Source: Aerolutibacter ruishenii
GTDB taxonomy: Bacteria > Pseudomonadota > Gammaproteobacteria > Xanthomonadales > Xanthomonadaceae
NCBI RefSeq assembly: GCF_007830115.1
Contig: NZ_VLKP01000002.1
Coordinates: 310,001 to 374,000 of the forward strand
Reading direction: 5' to 3'
DNA: 64,000 bases
The translations under genes and the position numbers were made by a program. How positions within the stretch are numbered: the first letter of the stretch is position 1; each line of letters opens with the position of its first letter. Shown here one piece after another: positions 8,692-19,873 of this stretch. The notes below the pieces were generated by a model. That model did no database searches. It worked only from the letters and a program-made list of their open reading frames with translations, and had not been told where the DNA came from.

Positions 8692-9916
8692 CGATGCCGT
8701 AGGCGCCGATCGGCAGGCCACGCTTGACGGTCAGTCCGGGCTCGTGCGCATCGGGTTCGGCGGTGCCCAGGTTGACGATGCGGAACTCGGGCAGCGGTTG
8801 CTTGTTCGCATCCAGCAGCAGCATTACCCGCGGACGCAGGCGCTTGAGGCTGTGCACTTCGATCACTACACCGACCTCGCCGCTGGTCAACTCCACCAGT
8901 GAGCCGGTGGGGTAGATGCCGCAGGCCTGGATGAACTGCTCGACGATTTCCGCCTGGAACTGGCGGTCGCGCTGTTCGTACAGCTCGGCCACCGCCTGGT
9001 GCGGTGACAGGCTGGCGGCATAGGGGCGCATGGAGGTCATCGCGTCGTAGCTGTCGACCACGCCCATGATCCGCCCGAAGATCGGGATCTGGACGCCGCG
9101 CAGGCCATGCGGATAACCGCTGCCATCGTGGCGTTCGTGGTGGGTGGCCACGATCTCGATCACGCGCGGCGATGCCCCCGGCGTGCTGGCCACGATGTCC
9201 AGGCTGTGCTGGACGTGGTGGCGCACCAGGATCGCCTCCTCGGCGTTGAGCGCGGTCTGCTTGGCCAGCAATTCCGGGGGCAGGCAGGCCTTGCCGACGT
9301 CGCACAGCAGGCCGCCCAGGGCCAGGTCTTCCAGCTCTTCGCGGATCAGGCCCAGGTGGCGACCGAAGCTGGCCGCCCAGATCGAGCTGCCCATCGCGCG
9401 ATGGTAGGTGTAGTCGTCGTGCCGCTTGAGTTCCTTGAGCCAGGCAAGCGCGGCGGGATTGCGCAGGATGGATTCAATCATCGCCCGGACCCCGGCGCGC
9501 AGCTTGTCGAGGTCGAACCGGCGACCCTTGCGCAGGTCGGCCATGACTTCGGCCATGCGTGACTTGAGCGCGACGTGCGCCGACTCGGCGCGTGGCAACT
9601 CTTCTTCCACGTCCGCTTCGAGCTGCCAATCGTGGCGGTACAAGCGCTTCAATTCGGGCGACTCGCGCACTTCGCGATGCACGGGCACGCTGGGCAATGG
9701 CGCGAGGTGGCGCAGCTCGGGTTTGGCGCCGGCCTGGGTGTCGATCCACACATGCGCGCAGATGCGCATCAGCGCCAGCACCTGATCGTCGTTGTCCAGG
9801 CGCATGCCCTGCAGTGGAAAGCTGGTTTCCAGCCAGGGCCGGTCCAGGCGGGAGACGAACATGCCGCAGGTCAGCCCGCGCACGCTGATCCTGACTTCCC
9901 TATCGCCGATGTCCAT
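8666..9916 (-). CDS. HD-GYP domain protein with DUF3391-like N-terminus, metal motif altered to CD
   Basis: A 416-residue protein starting [12 protein letters not shown] at 9916. The N-terminal 150 or so residues resemble the DUF3391 domain found before many HD-GYP domains. The HD-GYP part keeps the early His (TYHRAMGS), HHVQHS and the [11 protein letters not shown] signature, but the HD pair itself reads LLCDVGK where the family has LLHDxGK. This His-to-Cys change (codon TGC, minus strand near 9307) removes a metal ligand, so c-di-GMP hydrolysis may be weak, use a different metal, or be lost. It is followed at once by the GGDEF-EAL gene, so both are likely cotranscribed. Confidence 0.85.
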   Translation of the reverse strand: MDIGDREVRISVRGLTCGMFVSRLDRPWLETSFPLQGMRLDNDDQVLALMRICAHVWIDTQAGAKPELRHLAPLPSVPVHREVRESPELKRLYRHDWQLEADVEEELPRAESAHVALKSRMAEVMADLRKGRRFDLDKLRAGVRAMIESILRNPAALAWLKELKRHDDYTYHRAMGSSIWAASFGRHLGLIREELEDLALGGLLCDVGKACLPPELLAKQTALNAEEAILVRHHVQHSLDIVASTPGASPRVIEIVATHHERHDGSGYPHGLRGVQIPIFGRIMGVVDSYDAMTSMRPYAASLSPHQAVAELYEQRDRQFQAEIVEQFIQACGIYPTGSLVELTSGEVGVVIEVHSLKRLRPRVMLLLDANKQPLPEFRIVNLGTAEPDAHEPGLTVKRGLPIGAYGIDGNELFLG

Positions 9917-10067
9917 GCGTCCCTGCCCCCGTGGCCGCCAACCATTGAGCATAGCCCCAAGCGCCGAGGGCGGCTACCGCGGTGCGATGCGGGCTGGCGT
10001 GTGCGACGTCCCGATGCGATTGCGCGACAATGGAAACCGTCGCGACACCTGCACAACCGCCCTCCGC

Positions 10068-10973
10068 ATGTCCTACGAACGATTCGAATCGCCTGTCACG
10101 CGTGACATCCCGCCATGGCGCCACAAGTTGACGCTGTACTGGCAACTGGTGCGCGGCGACCGGCCCATCGGCTGGCTGCTGCTGCTGTGGCCCACGTGGT
10201 GGGCGCTGTGGCTGGCCGCCGACGGCGTGCCGCCGCTGTGGACGCTGTTCGTATTCAGCGCCGGCGTGTGGCTGACGCGCTCGGCCGGCTGCGTGATCAA
10301 CGACTACGCCGACCGCTGGCTGGATCCGCACGTGGAGCGCACCAAGGGCCGGCCGCTGGCCACCGGCGCGGTGGGCGGACGCGAGGCGCTGGCGGTGTTC
10401 GCGGTGCTGATGCTGGTGGCGTTCGCACTGGTGCTGACCATGAACCGGCTGACGGTGTGGCTGAGCGTCGTTGGCATGTTCCTCGCGGCCACGTATCCCT
10501 ACCTCAAGCGCCATACCTACCTGCCGCAGGTATATCTGGGCCTGGCCTTCGGCTGGGCCATTCCGATGGCGTTCGCCGCGGTGCAGGGCACGGTGCCGCC
10601 GGTCGCGTGGTTGCTGTACGTGGGCAACATCCTGTGGACCACCGCCTACGACACCTGGTACGCCATGGTCGACCGCGAGGACGACCTGAAGGTGGGCAGC
10701 AAATCCACCGCGATCCTGTTTGGCGAGATGGACCTGGTGGCGCAGGGTGTGCTGTATGCGCTGGCGTTCGCCGCGTTCGCGCTGGTCGGGCAGCGTGCCG
10801 GGCTGGGGCTGTACTGGTGGCTGGGGCTGGCGGTTGCGGCGTTGCTGGTGGTCCATGAGTTCGTCATCGCGCGCAGCCGCACACCCGAGGCCTGTTTCAG
10901 GGCGTTCCTGCACAACCACTGGGTGGGCGCGGCGATCTTCGCCGGCCTGGCGCTGGATCGCGCGTTGCACTGA
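10068..10973 (+). CDS. ubiA: 4-hydroxybenzoate octaprenyltransferase
   Basis: A 301-residue multi-pass membrane prenyltransferase. It joins the octaprenyl chain to 4-hydroxybenzoate in ubiquinone synthesis. Both Asp-rich Mg-diphosphate motifs are present: NDYADRWLD near residue 76 and DREDDLKVG near 200. About eight hydrophobic helices follow the pattern of UbiA. The ATG at 10068 gives the usual N-terminal MSYERF followed by a short cytosolic segment before the first helix; further upstream codons look random. It ends three bases before the convergent comF stop. Confidence 0.92.
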   Translation: MSYERFESPVTRDIPPWRHKLTLYWQLVRGDRPIGWLLLLWPTWWALWLAADGVPPLWTLFVFSAGVWLTRSAGCVINDYADRWLDPHVERTKGRPLATGAVGGREALAVFAVLMLVAFALVLTMNRLTVWLSVVGMFLAATYPYLKRHTYLPQVYLGLAFGWAIPMAFAAVQGTVPPVAWLLYVGNILWTTAYDTWYAMVDREDDLKVGSKSTAILFGEMDLVAQGVLYALAFAAFALVGQRAGLGLYWWLGLAVAALLVVHEFVIARSRTPEACFRAFLHNHWVGAAIFAGLALDRALH

Positions 10974-10976
10974 CCC

Positions 10977-11723
10977 CTACAGCGCACGCGCGACCACCCA
11001 GGCATCCACCCGCCGCACGCCCGCCTCGCGCAGCGCCCAGGCTGCGGCATGCAGCGTGGCCCCGGTGGTCATCACGTCGTCCACCAGCACCACGTGTGCA
11101 GGCAGCGGACCGGTATCGCGCACGGCGAAGGCGTCGCACAGGTTGGCTTGGCGGGCGTCGGCGTCCAGTTTCGACTGTGGTCGGGTGTGGCGGATGCGTT
11201 GCAGCAGGCGGTCGCGCAGCGGTACCCCCATCTGCTGGGCCAACGGGGCGGCGATCTCGCGCGCCTGGTTGTAGCCGCGCTCGCGCAGACGCTTGCCGTG
11301 CAGCGGCACCGGGACCAGCGCGTCGGGTAGAGGCAGCTCGGCGAAGCGTTCAGCCATGAGCCGGGCGCACAGGCGGCCGGTGGCCAGGTCGCCGTGGAAT
11401 TTCAACCGCGGCAGCAGCCGGTCGACCGGAGCGGCGTAGGTGAAGGCGGCATGGGTGTGGCGAATGGGCGGTGGCTCGTGCTCGCACAGGGTGCAGGTTG
11501 CGGCTTCCCCTGGCAGGGCGGCAGGCAGCGGCAGGCCGCACCGGACGCATGCCGGGCCGCTCCAGGGCAGTTGCCGGTCGCAGCGGCCACACAGGTCGCG
11601 GCCATCTTCGCCCGGGTCGCCGCACACCAGGCAGCGTGCCGGCCATAGTGCGGTCGCCAATGTGCCGGCACCGGCCCGCAGCAGGCGAAAGAGCGGGTGG
11701 TCCGCATGGCCATGGGCAGCCAC
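10977..11723 (-). CDS. comF: ComF-family phosphoribosyltransferase-like protein
   Basis: The protein has an N-terminal zinc-ribbon-like set of CxxC pairs (CLVCG, CGRC, CVRCG, CTLC) and a C-terminal type I PRTase fold with the loop [13 protein letters not shown]. ComF proteins support DNA uptake in competent bacteria (in Xanthomonadaceae possibly linked to type IV pilus transformation) and are named GntX in E. coli. The frame is open to an ATG at 11846, but that start would read through the BirA-like operator at 11803-11836; I therefore place the start at GTG 11723, about 15 residues before the first conserved region. GTG 11780 is another option. No strong Shine-Dalgarno site supports any of them. 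Confidence 0.8.
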   Translation of the reverse strand: MAAHGHADHPLFRLLRAGAGTLATALWPARCLVCGDPGEDGRDLCGRCDRQLPWSGPACVRCGLPLPAALPGEAATCTLCEHEPPPIRHTHAAFTYAAPVDRLLPRLKFHGDLATGRLCARLMAERFAELPLPDALVPVPLHGKRLRERGYNQAREIAAPLAQQMGVPLRDRLLQRIRHTRPQSKLDADARQANLCDAFAVRDTGPLPAHVVLVDDVMTTGATLHAAAWALREAGVRRVDAWVVARAL

Positions 11724-11802
11724 GCCAACGGTCCGCGTGATCCGGGACCCGGCCCCGCTCAGTCCGTCGGGTTCGCCCACGATCGCGGCTGTGTCGTCAC
11801 GG

Positions 11803-11836
11803 TTGTCAACTTTAAAGATGGAGTTTTGGTTGACAG
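11803..11836. promoter_or_regulatory. BirA-type biotin operator upstream of bioB
   Basis: An imperfect inverted repeat, TTGTCAACT-N16-GGTTGACAG, with seven of nine positions symmetric. Known bacterial BirA operators have the form TTGTNAACC, a spacer of about 14-16 bases, then GGTTNACAA. The right half contains TTGACA, a perfect -35 hexamer, so repressor binding would block a promoter reading into bioB (ATG 11896). It sits between divergent comF and bioB. Confidence 0.75.
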
Positions 11837-11895
11837 GGTCGGCCATGCTTTCCAGACTGCCCGCCTTCCCCGTTGCCGTCTGTCAGGCGCTGCCC

Positions 11896-12984
11896 ATGCA
11901 AGTTGTCAGTGAGAACCCCACCGTGCTGTCGGCACCGCTCCGCCACGACTGGTCCCGCGCCGAGGTCCGGGCCCTGCTGGACCTGCCCTTCACCGAACTG
12001 CTGCACCGTGCCGCCAGTGTGCATCGCCTCCACTTCGACCCGGCCGAGGTGCAGGTCAGCACGCTGCTGTCGGTGAAGACCGGCGGTTGCCCGGAAGACT
12101 GCGCCTATTGCCCGCAGGCCCAGCGCTACCACACCGGCGTGGACGCGACCAAGCTGATGAGCACCGAGGTGGTGCTGGAGAAGGCCAAGGCCGCCAAGGC
12201 CGCCGGCGCCAGCCGTTTCTGCATGGGCGCGGCGTGGCGCTCGCCGGCCGACCGCGACATCCCCAAGGTCGCGGCCATGATCCAGGGGGTCAAGGCGCTC
12301 GGACTGGAAACCTGCGCCACCCTGGGCATGCTCAGCGGCACCCAGGCCCAGGCGCTGCGCGAGGCGGGGCTGGACTACTACAACCACAACCTCGACACCG
12401 CGCCGGAGTTCTACAACCAGATCATCCACACCCGCGAGTTCCAGGACAGGCTGGACACGCTGGCGCACGTGCGCGACGCCGGCATGAAGACCTGCTGCGG
12501 CGGCATCGTCGGCATGGGCGAGAGCCGCGAACAGCGCGCCGGCCTGTTGCAAACCCTGGCCAACCTGCCCGCGCACCCGGACTCAGTGCCGATCAATCGG
12601 CTGGTGCAGGTGGAAGGCACGCCGCTGGCCGGGACCACCGAACTGGACCCCTTCGAATTTGTGCGTACTATCGCAACAGCCCGCTTGTTGATGCCGCAGT
12701 CTATGGTGCGGTTGTCGGCCGGGCGCGAGGCCATGAGCGATGAATTGCAGGCGCTCTGTTTCCTCGCCGGCGCCAACTCGATCTTCTATGGGGAGAAGCT
12801 CTTGACCACCGGCAACCCGGACACCGAACGGGACCTGGCCCTGTTCGCCCGCCTTGGCCTGCGCCCGATGCAGGTCGCGGTGGAGGCGAAGGCCGGCACC
12901 GTGCACGCCGACATCATCGAAGGATCGAACCAGTACGGCGCGGATGCCGGCGGCTGCGGCGGCAATTGCACCTGCGCGGCCTGA
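11896..12984 (+). CDS. bioB: Biotin synthase
   Basis: A 362-residue radical-SAM enzyme that inserts sulfur into dethiobiotin. The CxxxCxxC cluster motif is at residues 65-72 (CPEDCAYC), followed by [10 protein letters not shown]. Other family blocks are present ([30 protein letters not shown]). The ATG at 11896 gives a length near that of other BioB proteins; an in-frame ATG at 11848 would add 16 residues and lie close to the operator's promoter start point. It begins the bioB-bioF-bioH-bioC block and is probably controlled by biotin through the BirA site upstream. Confidence 0.96.
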   Translation: MQVVSENPTVLSAPLRHDWSRAEVRALLDLPFTELLHRAASVHRLHFDPAEVQVSTLLSVKTGGCPEDCAYCPQAQRYHTGVDATKLMSTEVVLEKAKAAKAAGASRFCMGAAWRSPADRDIPKVAAMIQGVKALGLETCATLGMLSGTQAQALREAGLDYYNHNLDTAPEFYNQIIHTREFQDRLDTLAHVRDAGMKTCCGGIVGMGESREQRAGLLQTLANLPAHPDSVPINRLVQVEGTPLAGTTELDPFEFVRTIATARLLMPQSMVRLSAGREAMSDELQALCFLAGANSIFYGEKLLTTGNPDTERDLALFARLGLRPMQVAVEAKAGTVHADIIEGSNQYGADAGGCGGNCTCAA

Positions 12985-12987
12985 GCC

Positions 12988-14187
<1,200 letters not shown>

Positions 14188-14217
14188 TCGCCCGCCTCTT
14201 CCTGCCCGGATGTTGAG

Positions 14218-15021
14218 ATGACGCTGCATATCGAATCCCACGGCCAAGGGCCGTCGCTGGCATTGGTCCACGGCTGGGCCATGCACGGTGGCTTGTTCAT
14301 GCCGTTGGTCGAGCGGCTGGCTGACCGCTACACGCTGCACCTGGTCGACCTGCCCGGGCATGGTCATTCGCGCGATTCGACCCTGCCGCTGTCGCCCGAG
14401 GCATTGTCGGACGAACTGGTCGCGCGCGTGCCCGATGCGGTGTGGCTGGGCTGGTCGCTGGGCGGACAGTTCGCGCTGCGCGTCGCGCTCGACCATCCCG
14501 AGGCGGTGCGCGGCGTGGTGATGGTCGCCTCCTCGCCGCGTTTCGTCAGCGGCGAGGATTGGCCACATGGCGTGGGTCCCGACCTGTTCCGCGATTTTGG
14601 CGCTGCGCTGCGCCGTGACTTCCGGGGCACGCTGGAGGGGTTCCTCGCGCTGGAGTCGCTGGGGTCGGCCACCGCGCAGGAGGACCTGCGCAATCTCAAG
14701 GGCCACGCCTTCGAGCGCGGCGAGCCGGCCGAGCGCGTGCTGCAGGAAGGGCTGCTGCTGCTCGACCGTGTCGACCTGCGCGAGGAACTGACCCGGCTGA
14801 AGGCGCCCAGCCTGTGGATCTCCGGGCGCCGCGACCGGCTGGTACCGGCCGGGGCCATGCCCGCCGCGGCGAAGCTGGCACATGCGGCGCGCAGCGTGGT
14901 CATCGCCAACGCCGGCCACGCGCCGTTCCTCAGCGCCACCGCCCAGGTGGCCGACGCGATCGACCAATTCGTGCAGGCGCTGCCTCCGGTTCCGGGCGAC
15001 AATAAGCGCCTGGCTGGCTAG
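14218..15021 (+). CDS. bioH: Pimeloyl-[acyl-carrier protein] methyl ester esterase
   Basis: A 267-residue alpha/beta hydrolase that removes the methyl ester from pimeloyl-ACP, ending the BioC-BioH branch of pimelate synthesis. The nucleophile elbow is GWSLGGQ with S80. The probable Asp is in SGRRDRLVP and the His in NAGHAPF. Start ATG 14218 gives MTLHIESHGQGP, typical of BioH. It is 30 bases from bioF and followed by bioC, confirming its role. Confidence 0.93.
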   Translation: MTLHIESHGQGPSLALVHGWAMHGGLFMPLVERLADRYTLHLVDLPGHGHSRDSTLPLSPEALSDELVARVPDAVWLGWSLGGQFALRVALDHPEAVRGVVMVASSPRFVSGEDWPHGVGPDLFRDFGAALRRDFRGTLEGFLALESLGSATAQEDLRNLKGHAFERGEPAERVLQEGLLLLDRVDLREELTRLKAPSLWISGRRDRLVPAGAMPAAAKLAHAARSVVIANAGHAPFLSATAQVADAIDQFVQALPPVPGDNKRLAG

Positions 15022-15138
15022 GCGCCGGCCTCCCACTCATCGCAGGGGAGGCGCGATTGCGGGCCACGCGCCGGCCCAACGGTCGCGCGACACGGAGCGC
15101 GTCGGCCCGCGCCGCGGCAGCCCCACTGCAGGACATCC

Positions 15139-16059
15139 ATGACCGAACTGTTCGACCATCGCCAGGTGCGCCGCAGCTTCTCGCGCGCCGCGCAGCACTA
15201 CGACTCAGCCGCCGCGTTGCAACGCGAGGTGGGCGCGCGCCTGGCCGAGTCGCTGGACTATTTCGAGGACAGCGCGCGCAATGCCCCGCCGCCGCAGGTC
15301 ATCGTCGACCTGGGCTGCGGGCCGGGGCATGCCGCCGCGGCGATGCAGAAACGCTGGCCGAAGGCGCAGGTGATCGCGCTTGACCTGGCGATGGGCATGC
15401 TGCGGCAAACCCGTGCCAATACCGGTGGCCGCCTGCCCGCGTTCCTCGACTTCGCCCGCCGCCCGGCACCGGTGTGTGGCGACGCCGCGCGCCTGCCACT
15501 GCGCGACGCCAGCGTCGACATCCTGCATTCCAACCTGTGCCTGCAGTGGGTGGACGACCTGGAGGCGGTATTCGCCGGCTTCCGCCGCGTGCTCAAGCCC
15601 GGCGGCATGCTGCTGGTGTCCACCTTCGGCCCGGACACGCTGTTCGAGCTGCGTGGCGCCTTCTCGGAAGCCGATGCGGCGCCGCACGTCAGCCTGTTCC
15701 CGTCGATCGCGCAGTTTGGCGATGCGCTGATTGCCGCCGGTTTCAAGGACCCGGTGCTTGATCGCGACGAGTTCACCGCGCGCCACGACGACATGGCGCT
15801 GCTGATGCGCGAGTTGCGCACGCTGGGCGCGACCAACGCGATGCAGGACCGGCGGCGTGCGCTGACCGGCCGTGCCCGTTTCGCCCGCGCGGCGCAGGCC
15901 TACGAGCAGCTGCGCGGCGACGACGGCAAGCTGCCGGCCACCTGGGAGGTGATCTACGCCCACGCGTGGGGGCCGCCGCCGGGTGCGCCGATTCGCGTCG
16001 GGGGCGTGGACGAGGTGCAGGTGCCGGTATCGGCGATCAAGGTGAGGAAGCGTTCGTGA
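15139..16059 (+). CDS. bioC: Malonyl-ACP O-methyltransferase
   Basis: A 306-residue class I SAM methyltransferase that methylates malonyl-ACP so it can enter fatty-acid elongation as a pimelate precursor. Motif I reads VDLGCGPGHA (residues about 55-64), and the acidic loop and LHSNLCLQWVDDL segment typical of BioC follow. A 117-base gap separates it from bioH. The operon lacks bioA and bioD, which must lie elsewhere. Confidence 0.93.
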   Translation: MTELFDHRQVRRSFSRAAQHYDSAAALQREVGARLAESLDYFEDSARNAPPPQVIVDLGCGPGHAAAAMQKRWPKAQVIALDLAMGMLRQTRANTGGRLPAFLDFARRPAPVCGDAARLPLRDASVDILHSNLCLQWVDDLEAVFAGFRRVLKPGGMLLVSTFGPDTLFELRGAFSEADAAPHVSLFPSIAQFGDALIAAGFKDPVLDRDEFTARHDDMALLMRELRTLGATNAMQDRRRALTGRARFARAAQAYEQLRGDDGKLPATWEVIYAHAWGPPPGAPIRVGGVDEVQVPVSAIKVRKRS

Positions 16060-16141
16060 GGCCACGCCGCGGCGCACGGGGCGCAGGCTTCGTCCATCGC
16101 GCTGCGTCGGCTACGGGTGACGCCATCCTGGGTGCGATGGG

Positions 16142-17155
16142 GTGGGTCCCGTGAGTGCCGTATCCCACAAGGCCAGTCGGGTCGCGCTGTCGGCGGTGGC
16201 CATCGCGCTGCTGTCGGCACTGTTCTTCACCTGCACCTACGTGCTCAACCGCGCCGCCGCCACCGGCGGCGGCCACTGGGCATGGACGGCCAGCCTGCGC
16301 TACCTGATCACCCTGCCGCTGTTGCTGCTGGTGATGCCGTGGCAGGGCGGCATCGGTCCGGTGTGGCGGGCGATCCGCGCACACCCGTGGCCGTGGCTGG
16401 GCTGGAGCGCGGTGGGCTTCGTCGGGTTCTATGTACTGCTCAGCTATGCCGCGGCCAGTGGGCCGTCGTGGCTGGTGGCCGGCACGTTCCAGTTGACCGT
16501 GATCGCCGGGATGCTGTGCGCGCCGTTCCTGTACCGCGATGCGCGGGCGAAGGTGCCGCTGCCGGCGCTGGCGGTCGGGTCGCTGATCGTGGTCGGCGTG
16601 CTGATGATGCAGCTTGGCCACGGCGGTGGTCTCGACCGTAACGGCTGGATCGCGCTGCTGTGCGTGGCGGTGTCGGCCTTCGCCTACCCGCTGGGCAACC
16701 GCGGCCTGCTGCTGCACCTGGAGCGCGTGGGCGTCGAGCTCAACGCCACCCAGCGCGTGTTCGGGATGACGTTGGCCAGCCAGCCGTTGTGGCTGCTGGT
16801 GGCGGCGTTCGCGTGGCAGCAGGCGGGCACGCCGTCGAGCGGACAGGTGTGGCTGGCGGCGGGCGTGGCGCTGGGCGCGGGGATCATCGCCACGGTGCTG
16901 TTCTTCCAGGCCACCGGCATGGTGCGCAACGATCCGACCGCGCTGGCCGCCGCCGAGGCGATGCAGGCCGCGGAGCTGCTGTTCGCCACGCTGATCGGCG
17001 TGCTGTGGCTGGGCGAGGCGTGGCCGCAGGGGCGTGCGTTGTGGGGCGCGGTGGTGGTGATCGTCGGTATCGTGGCTTTCAGCGTGGTCGCGGCGCGGGC
17101 CGTGGCCGGCAACCGTCGGCAGACCGAGGCGCTGCGCGGCGACCACGGTGCGTGA
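16142..17155 (+). CDS. EamA/EmrE-type multidrug efflux family membrane protein
   Basis: About 337 residues with ten predicted hydrophobic helices, arranged as two halves of five, as in DMT-superfamily carriers. Sequence such as FFTCTYVLNRA near the start and the internal pattern fit the 'multidrug resistance efflux transporter' group of DMT proteins. The substrate cannot be told. Start is GTG 16142 or GTG 16151; neither has a strong Shine-Dalgarno site. It follows bioC by 82 bases on the same strand and may be read from the same transcript. Confidence 0.75.
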   Translation: MGPVSAVSHKASRVALSAVAIALLSALFFTCTYVLNRAAATGGGHWAWTASLRYLITLPLLLLVMPWQGGIGPVWRAIRAHPWPWLGWSAVGFVGFYVLLSYAAASGPSWLVAGTFQLTVIAGMLCAPFLYRDARAKVPLPALAVGSLIVVGVLMMQLGHGGGLDRNGWIALLCVAVSAFAYPLGNRGLLLHLERVGVELNATQRVFGMTLASQPLWLLVAAFAWQQAGTPSSGQVWLAAGVALGAGIIATVLFFQATGMVRNDPTALAAAEAMQAAELLFATLIGVLWLGEAWPQGRALWGAVVVIVGIVAFSVVAARAVAGNRRQTEALRGDHGA

Positions 17156-17203
17156 GTGCCCCGCGGCGTCTTGTCGCAGGGCCCGCGGGCTGGCCGCACA
17201 CGA

Positions 17204-18697
17204 TCAGTGCGGAGCCGGCTCCACGCGGAAGATGATGCGTCCGCGGTACGGCGTGCCCAGCGCGGTGGCGCGGTAGCCCAGCGCCTCGATGCGCGGGCGG
17301 AGCTCGCCCCAACGTTCCTGCTTGCATATCCACACCACGTTCGGCTCGCGCTCGTCCAGCTCCTCCGCGAGGTCGCTGTCGTTGACCGGACCGAAGCGGG
17401 CCTGTGGTTGCGGGTCGAGTGCGATCTTCTCGACCTCCGCGCCCAGGTGCAGGTGCAGCCCGTAGCGGGCCATGTCCTCGAGGAAGACCACTTCCTGCAC
17501 CGGTGCATCGGTGCGCGCACGGATCGCGTCGGCCCATTCGGCAGCGTTCTTGTGCGTCGGCCACAGCGCCGCGCCCAGCTTCAGCGCCAGCAGCACGCCG
17601 GCCCACGCCGCCAGCCACGGCCAGCGCGGCAGCCCGCGGCCTTCCGATTGGCGTTGCGCGGCGATGGCCAACGCGATGGGCGCGAACAGCGGCAACAGGT
17701 ACAGCGGCAGGCGTGACTGCGAGAAACAGAACACCAGCAGCGGCAACAGGAACCACAGCGCCACCAGCAGGGCGGAGGCATCGGCGCCGCGCGCGGCCCG
17801 GTCGCCATGCCAGCGGCGCACCCGCGCCGGCAGCGCACGCAGCCAGCGCCACAGTGACGCGGTCCATGGCAGCGTGCCGATGAGCAGGGTCGGCACGTAC
17901 ACCTGCAGCCAGCCGAACCACCCGCCATGGCGGCCGAAGCTGTTGGTCGTCACCCGGTTCACCACTTCATCACCGATGAAGTATTCGAACAGGCCCGGGT
18001 TGTCGAGGATCACCGCCACGTACCACGGCAACGCCAGCAGCACGAACAGCGCCAGCCCCCACCAGTGCAGGGTGCGGCGCCGCTGCGCGGGCGGCAGCAG
18101 CAGGTTGAAGGCGAACACCACCAGCAGCGGCAGCAGCGCCGGCGGCCCCTTGGTCATGAACGCCAGCGCGAAGGCCATCCACATCAGGGCGATCCAGCCG
18201 AGCGTGCCAGCATCGCGCTCCTTTCCGCCGCCCCACAGCGCCTCGACGAAGGCGTACAGCGCCAGCGTCTCGAACGCGGCCAGCAGGTAATCGGTGGTGA
18301 TCAGCTGCGACGCGCCCAGCGGCAGCAGCATCGTCGCGTACACCACTGCGGCCTGGTGCTCGGTGCCGGGCTGGAGGCGCCGCGCCAGGCGCCACACCAG
18401 CCAGGTCGACAGCAGGTAGGCGAACGCGGCCGGCAACCGTGCGGCCCACGGGTTGTACCCCAACACCGCCACGCTGGAGGCGATGGCCCAGTAGGTCAGC
18501 GGCGGCTTGGTCCAGTGCCCGACTTCGTGGTGGCGGCGCGGGTTGAGCCAGTCGCCGCTGTCGAGCATGTTGAGCGCGACGTTGGTGTAGCGGCCCTCAT
18601 CCGGGTCCCAGATGCCGCGGGTGCCGAGGAACCCGAAGGCCAGTACCAGCGCCAGCACACAGACCCAGAACCCGCGTGTACGCAACGCTGTTGGCAT
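17204..18697 (-). CDS. Glycosyltransferase family 39 (ArnT/PMT-like) membrane protein
   Basis: A 497-residue inner-membrane protein of the GT-C fold. After the first TM helix the first periplasmic loop has DPDEGRY, the acidic catalytic motif of ArnT and PMT enzymes, and the next loop has TKPPLTYW. About eleven further helices and a C-terminal periplasmic domain follow. Relatives move a sugar from an undecaprenyl-phosphate carrier to lipid A, protein or polymer. No arn-type partner genes are adjacent, so the acceptor is unknown. Confidence 0.85.
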   Translation of the reverse strand: MPTALRTRGFWVCVLALVLAFGFLGTRGIWDPDEGRYTNVALNMLDSGDWLNPRRHHEVGHWTKPPLTYWAIASSVAVLGYNPWAARLPAAFAYLLSTWLVWRLARRLQPGTEHQAAVVYATMLLPLGASQLITTDYLLAAFETLALYAFVEALWGGGKERDAGTLGWIALMWMAFALAFMTKGPPALLPLLVVFAFNLLLPPAQRRRTLHWWGLALFVLLALPWYVAVILDNPGLFEYFIGDEVVNRVTTNSFGRHGGWFGWLQVYVPTLLIGTLPWTASLWRWLRALPARVRRWHGDRAARGADASALLVALWFLLPLLVFCFSQSRLPLYLLPLFAPIALAIAAQRQSEGRGLPRWPWLAAWAGVLLALKLGAALWPTHKNAAEWADAIRARTDAPVQEVVFLEDMARYGLHLHLGAEVEKIALDPQPQARFGPVNDSDLAEELDEREPNVVWICKQERWGELRPRIEALGYRATALGTPYRGRIIFRVEPAPH

Positions 18698-18775
18698 GGC
18701 AGGCCCGCCGGATGGACTGCGCGGACTCTAACCCAAGGCACGCTGCGGCAATTTGACCGCCGCGCCACGGCTGGC

Positions 18776-19315
18776 TCAGAGCATGCGGCGCAAGGTGTCG
18801 TCGCGGCGCACCAGGTGGTGGTACAGCGCGGCCAGCACGTGCAGGCCAATGACCCAGTAGAACGCTTCGCCGATGGTGCCGTGCAGATCCTCCAGCCGGT
18901 GCGCCAGGTCCTTGTCGGGAGCCAGCAGCGCCGGCAGCGCGACCTGGGTGAAGGGCACGTACAGGGTCTTGTCGTCGGCCCAGGCCGTGGCCAGGCCCAG
19001 CAGCGGCATCACCAGGATGAAGGCGTACAGCGCCAGGTGCAGCAGCTTGGACGGCACCGCCTGCCACGCCGGGAGCGCCGGGGTGATCGGCGGCACGGTG
19101 CCGCGCATGCGCAGCGCCACGCGCCAAACCGCCAATGCGAGGACGGTCAGGCCGGTCCAGAAGTGCGCCTGCGCCATCGCCGCACGTTCGGGTGTACCGC
19201 GCGCGAACAGCCCGCGCTGCTCGATGAAGAGGTAGGCGGCCAGCACCAGCAGCGCCACCAGCCAGTGCAGGTGGCGCAGGCCAGCGGTGTATCGGGGGCG
19301 GGACAGGGCGTTCAT
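18776..19315 (-). CDS. Cytochrome b561
   Basis: A 179-residue protein with four TM helices and His residues placed as haem ligands: H17 and H20 in LRHLHW at the first helix and a later GLHVLAALYHHLVRRD segment. This is the bacterial cytochrome b561 (YodB/CybB) family, di-haem quinol-linked membrane proteins. The spacing of conserved His pairs and the length agree with the family. It is separate from its neighbours by 78 and 132 bases. Confidence 0.85.
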   Translation of the reverse strand: MNALSRPRYTAGLRHLHWLVALLVLAAYLFIEQRGLFARGTPERAAMAQAHFWTGLTVLALAVWRVALRMRGTVPPITPALPAWQAVPSKLLHLALYAFILVMPLLGLATAWADDKTLYVPFTQVALPALLAPDKDLAHRLEDLHGTIGEAFYWVIGLHVLAALYHHLVRRDDTLRRML

Positions 19316-19447
19316 GGTGGGCTCCAGTGTTGGCGCCAGGGCTGGCTTGCAGGGCAGCCCGGGACGGCCGAATCGGGTTGGGGACGCAGGTGCGTGCAGC
19401 GGGGTTCGCGATGGACCCGAAAACGCCCCACCGCGTCGCGCGTTGAC

Positions 19448-19873
19448 TCAGCGGACCTGTGCGATCCAATCCTCGAGGTTGTAGTAGTTGGTCACGCGGT
19501 GGATGCGGCCGTCGCGCACCTCGAAGAAGGCACCGCCGGGCAGCACGTAGGCCTGCCCGTGCGCTTCGGGCAGGCCCGGGTCGCTGGCCAGGTAGGTGCC
19601 GTGCACCACGTACTCGGCGGCCGCGCGGGTGCCATCGGGCGAGGTCATCACCACGATGTCGCGCAGCTGCTCGCGGTAGCTGGCGTCCATCCGCGCCAGG
19701 AACCGGGCGAAGGCGGGCCTGCCGGTTTCACGCGCGCCCTGGTTGAGGTCGTGCACGATGCCTTCGTCCAGCAGCGCCAGCATGCCTTCCCAGTCGCCGC
19801 GGTTGAACGCCGCGTAGTAGTCCAGCACCACCTCGGTGGCGCGGTCGTTGCTGCGGGTTCCGTCGATCTTCAT
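19448..19873 (-). CDS. SnoaL-like / ketosteroid-isomerase-related protein
   Basis: A 141-residue NTF2-fold protein. It has the VxxYYAAFNRGDWEGMLALL N-terminal helix pair and a C-terminal sheet ending FFEVRDGRIHRVTNYYNLEDWI, which together define the SnoaL-like polyketide cyclase/isomerase group. The start ATG 19873 overlaps the stop of the upstream dehydratase gene by four bases, so the two are translated together. The substrate is unknown; a role in amino-acid breakdown is only a guess from this pairing. Confidence 0.75.
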   Translation of the reverse strand: MKIDGTRSNDRATEVVLDYYAAFNRGDWEGMLALLDEGIVHDLNQGARETGRPAFARFLARMDASYREQLRDIVVMTSPDGTRAAAEYVVHGTYLASDPGLPEAHGQAYVLPGGAFFEVRDGRIHRVTNYYNLEDWIAQVR

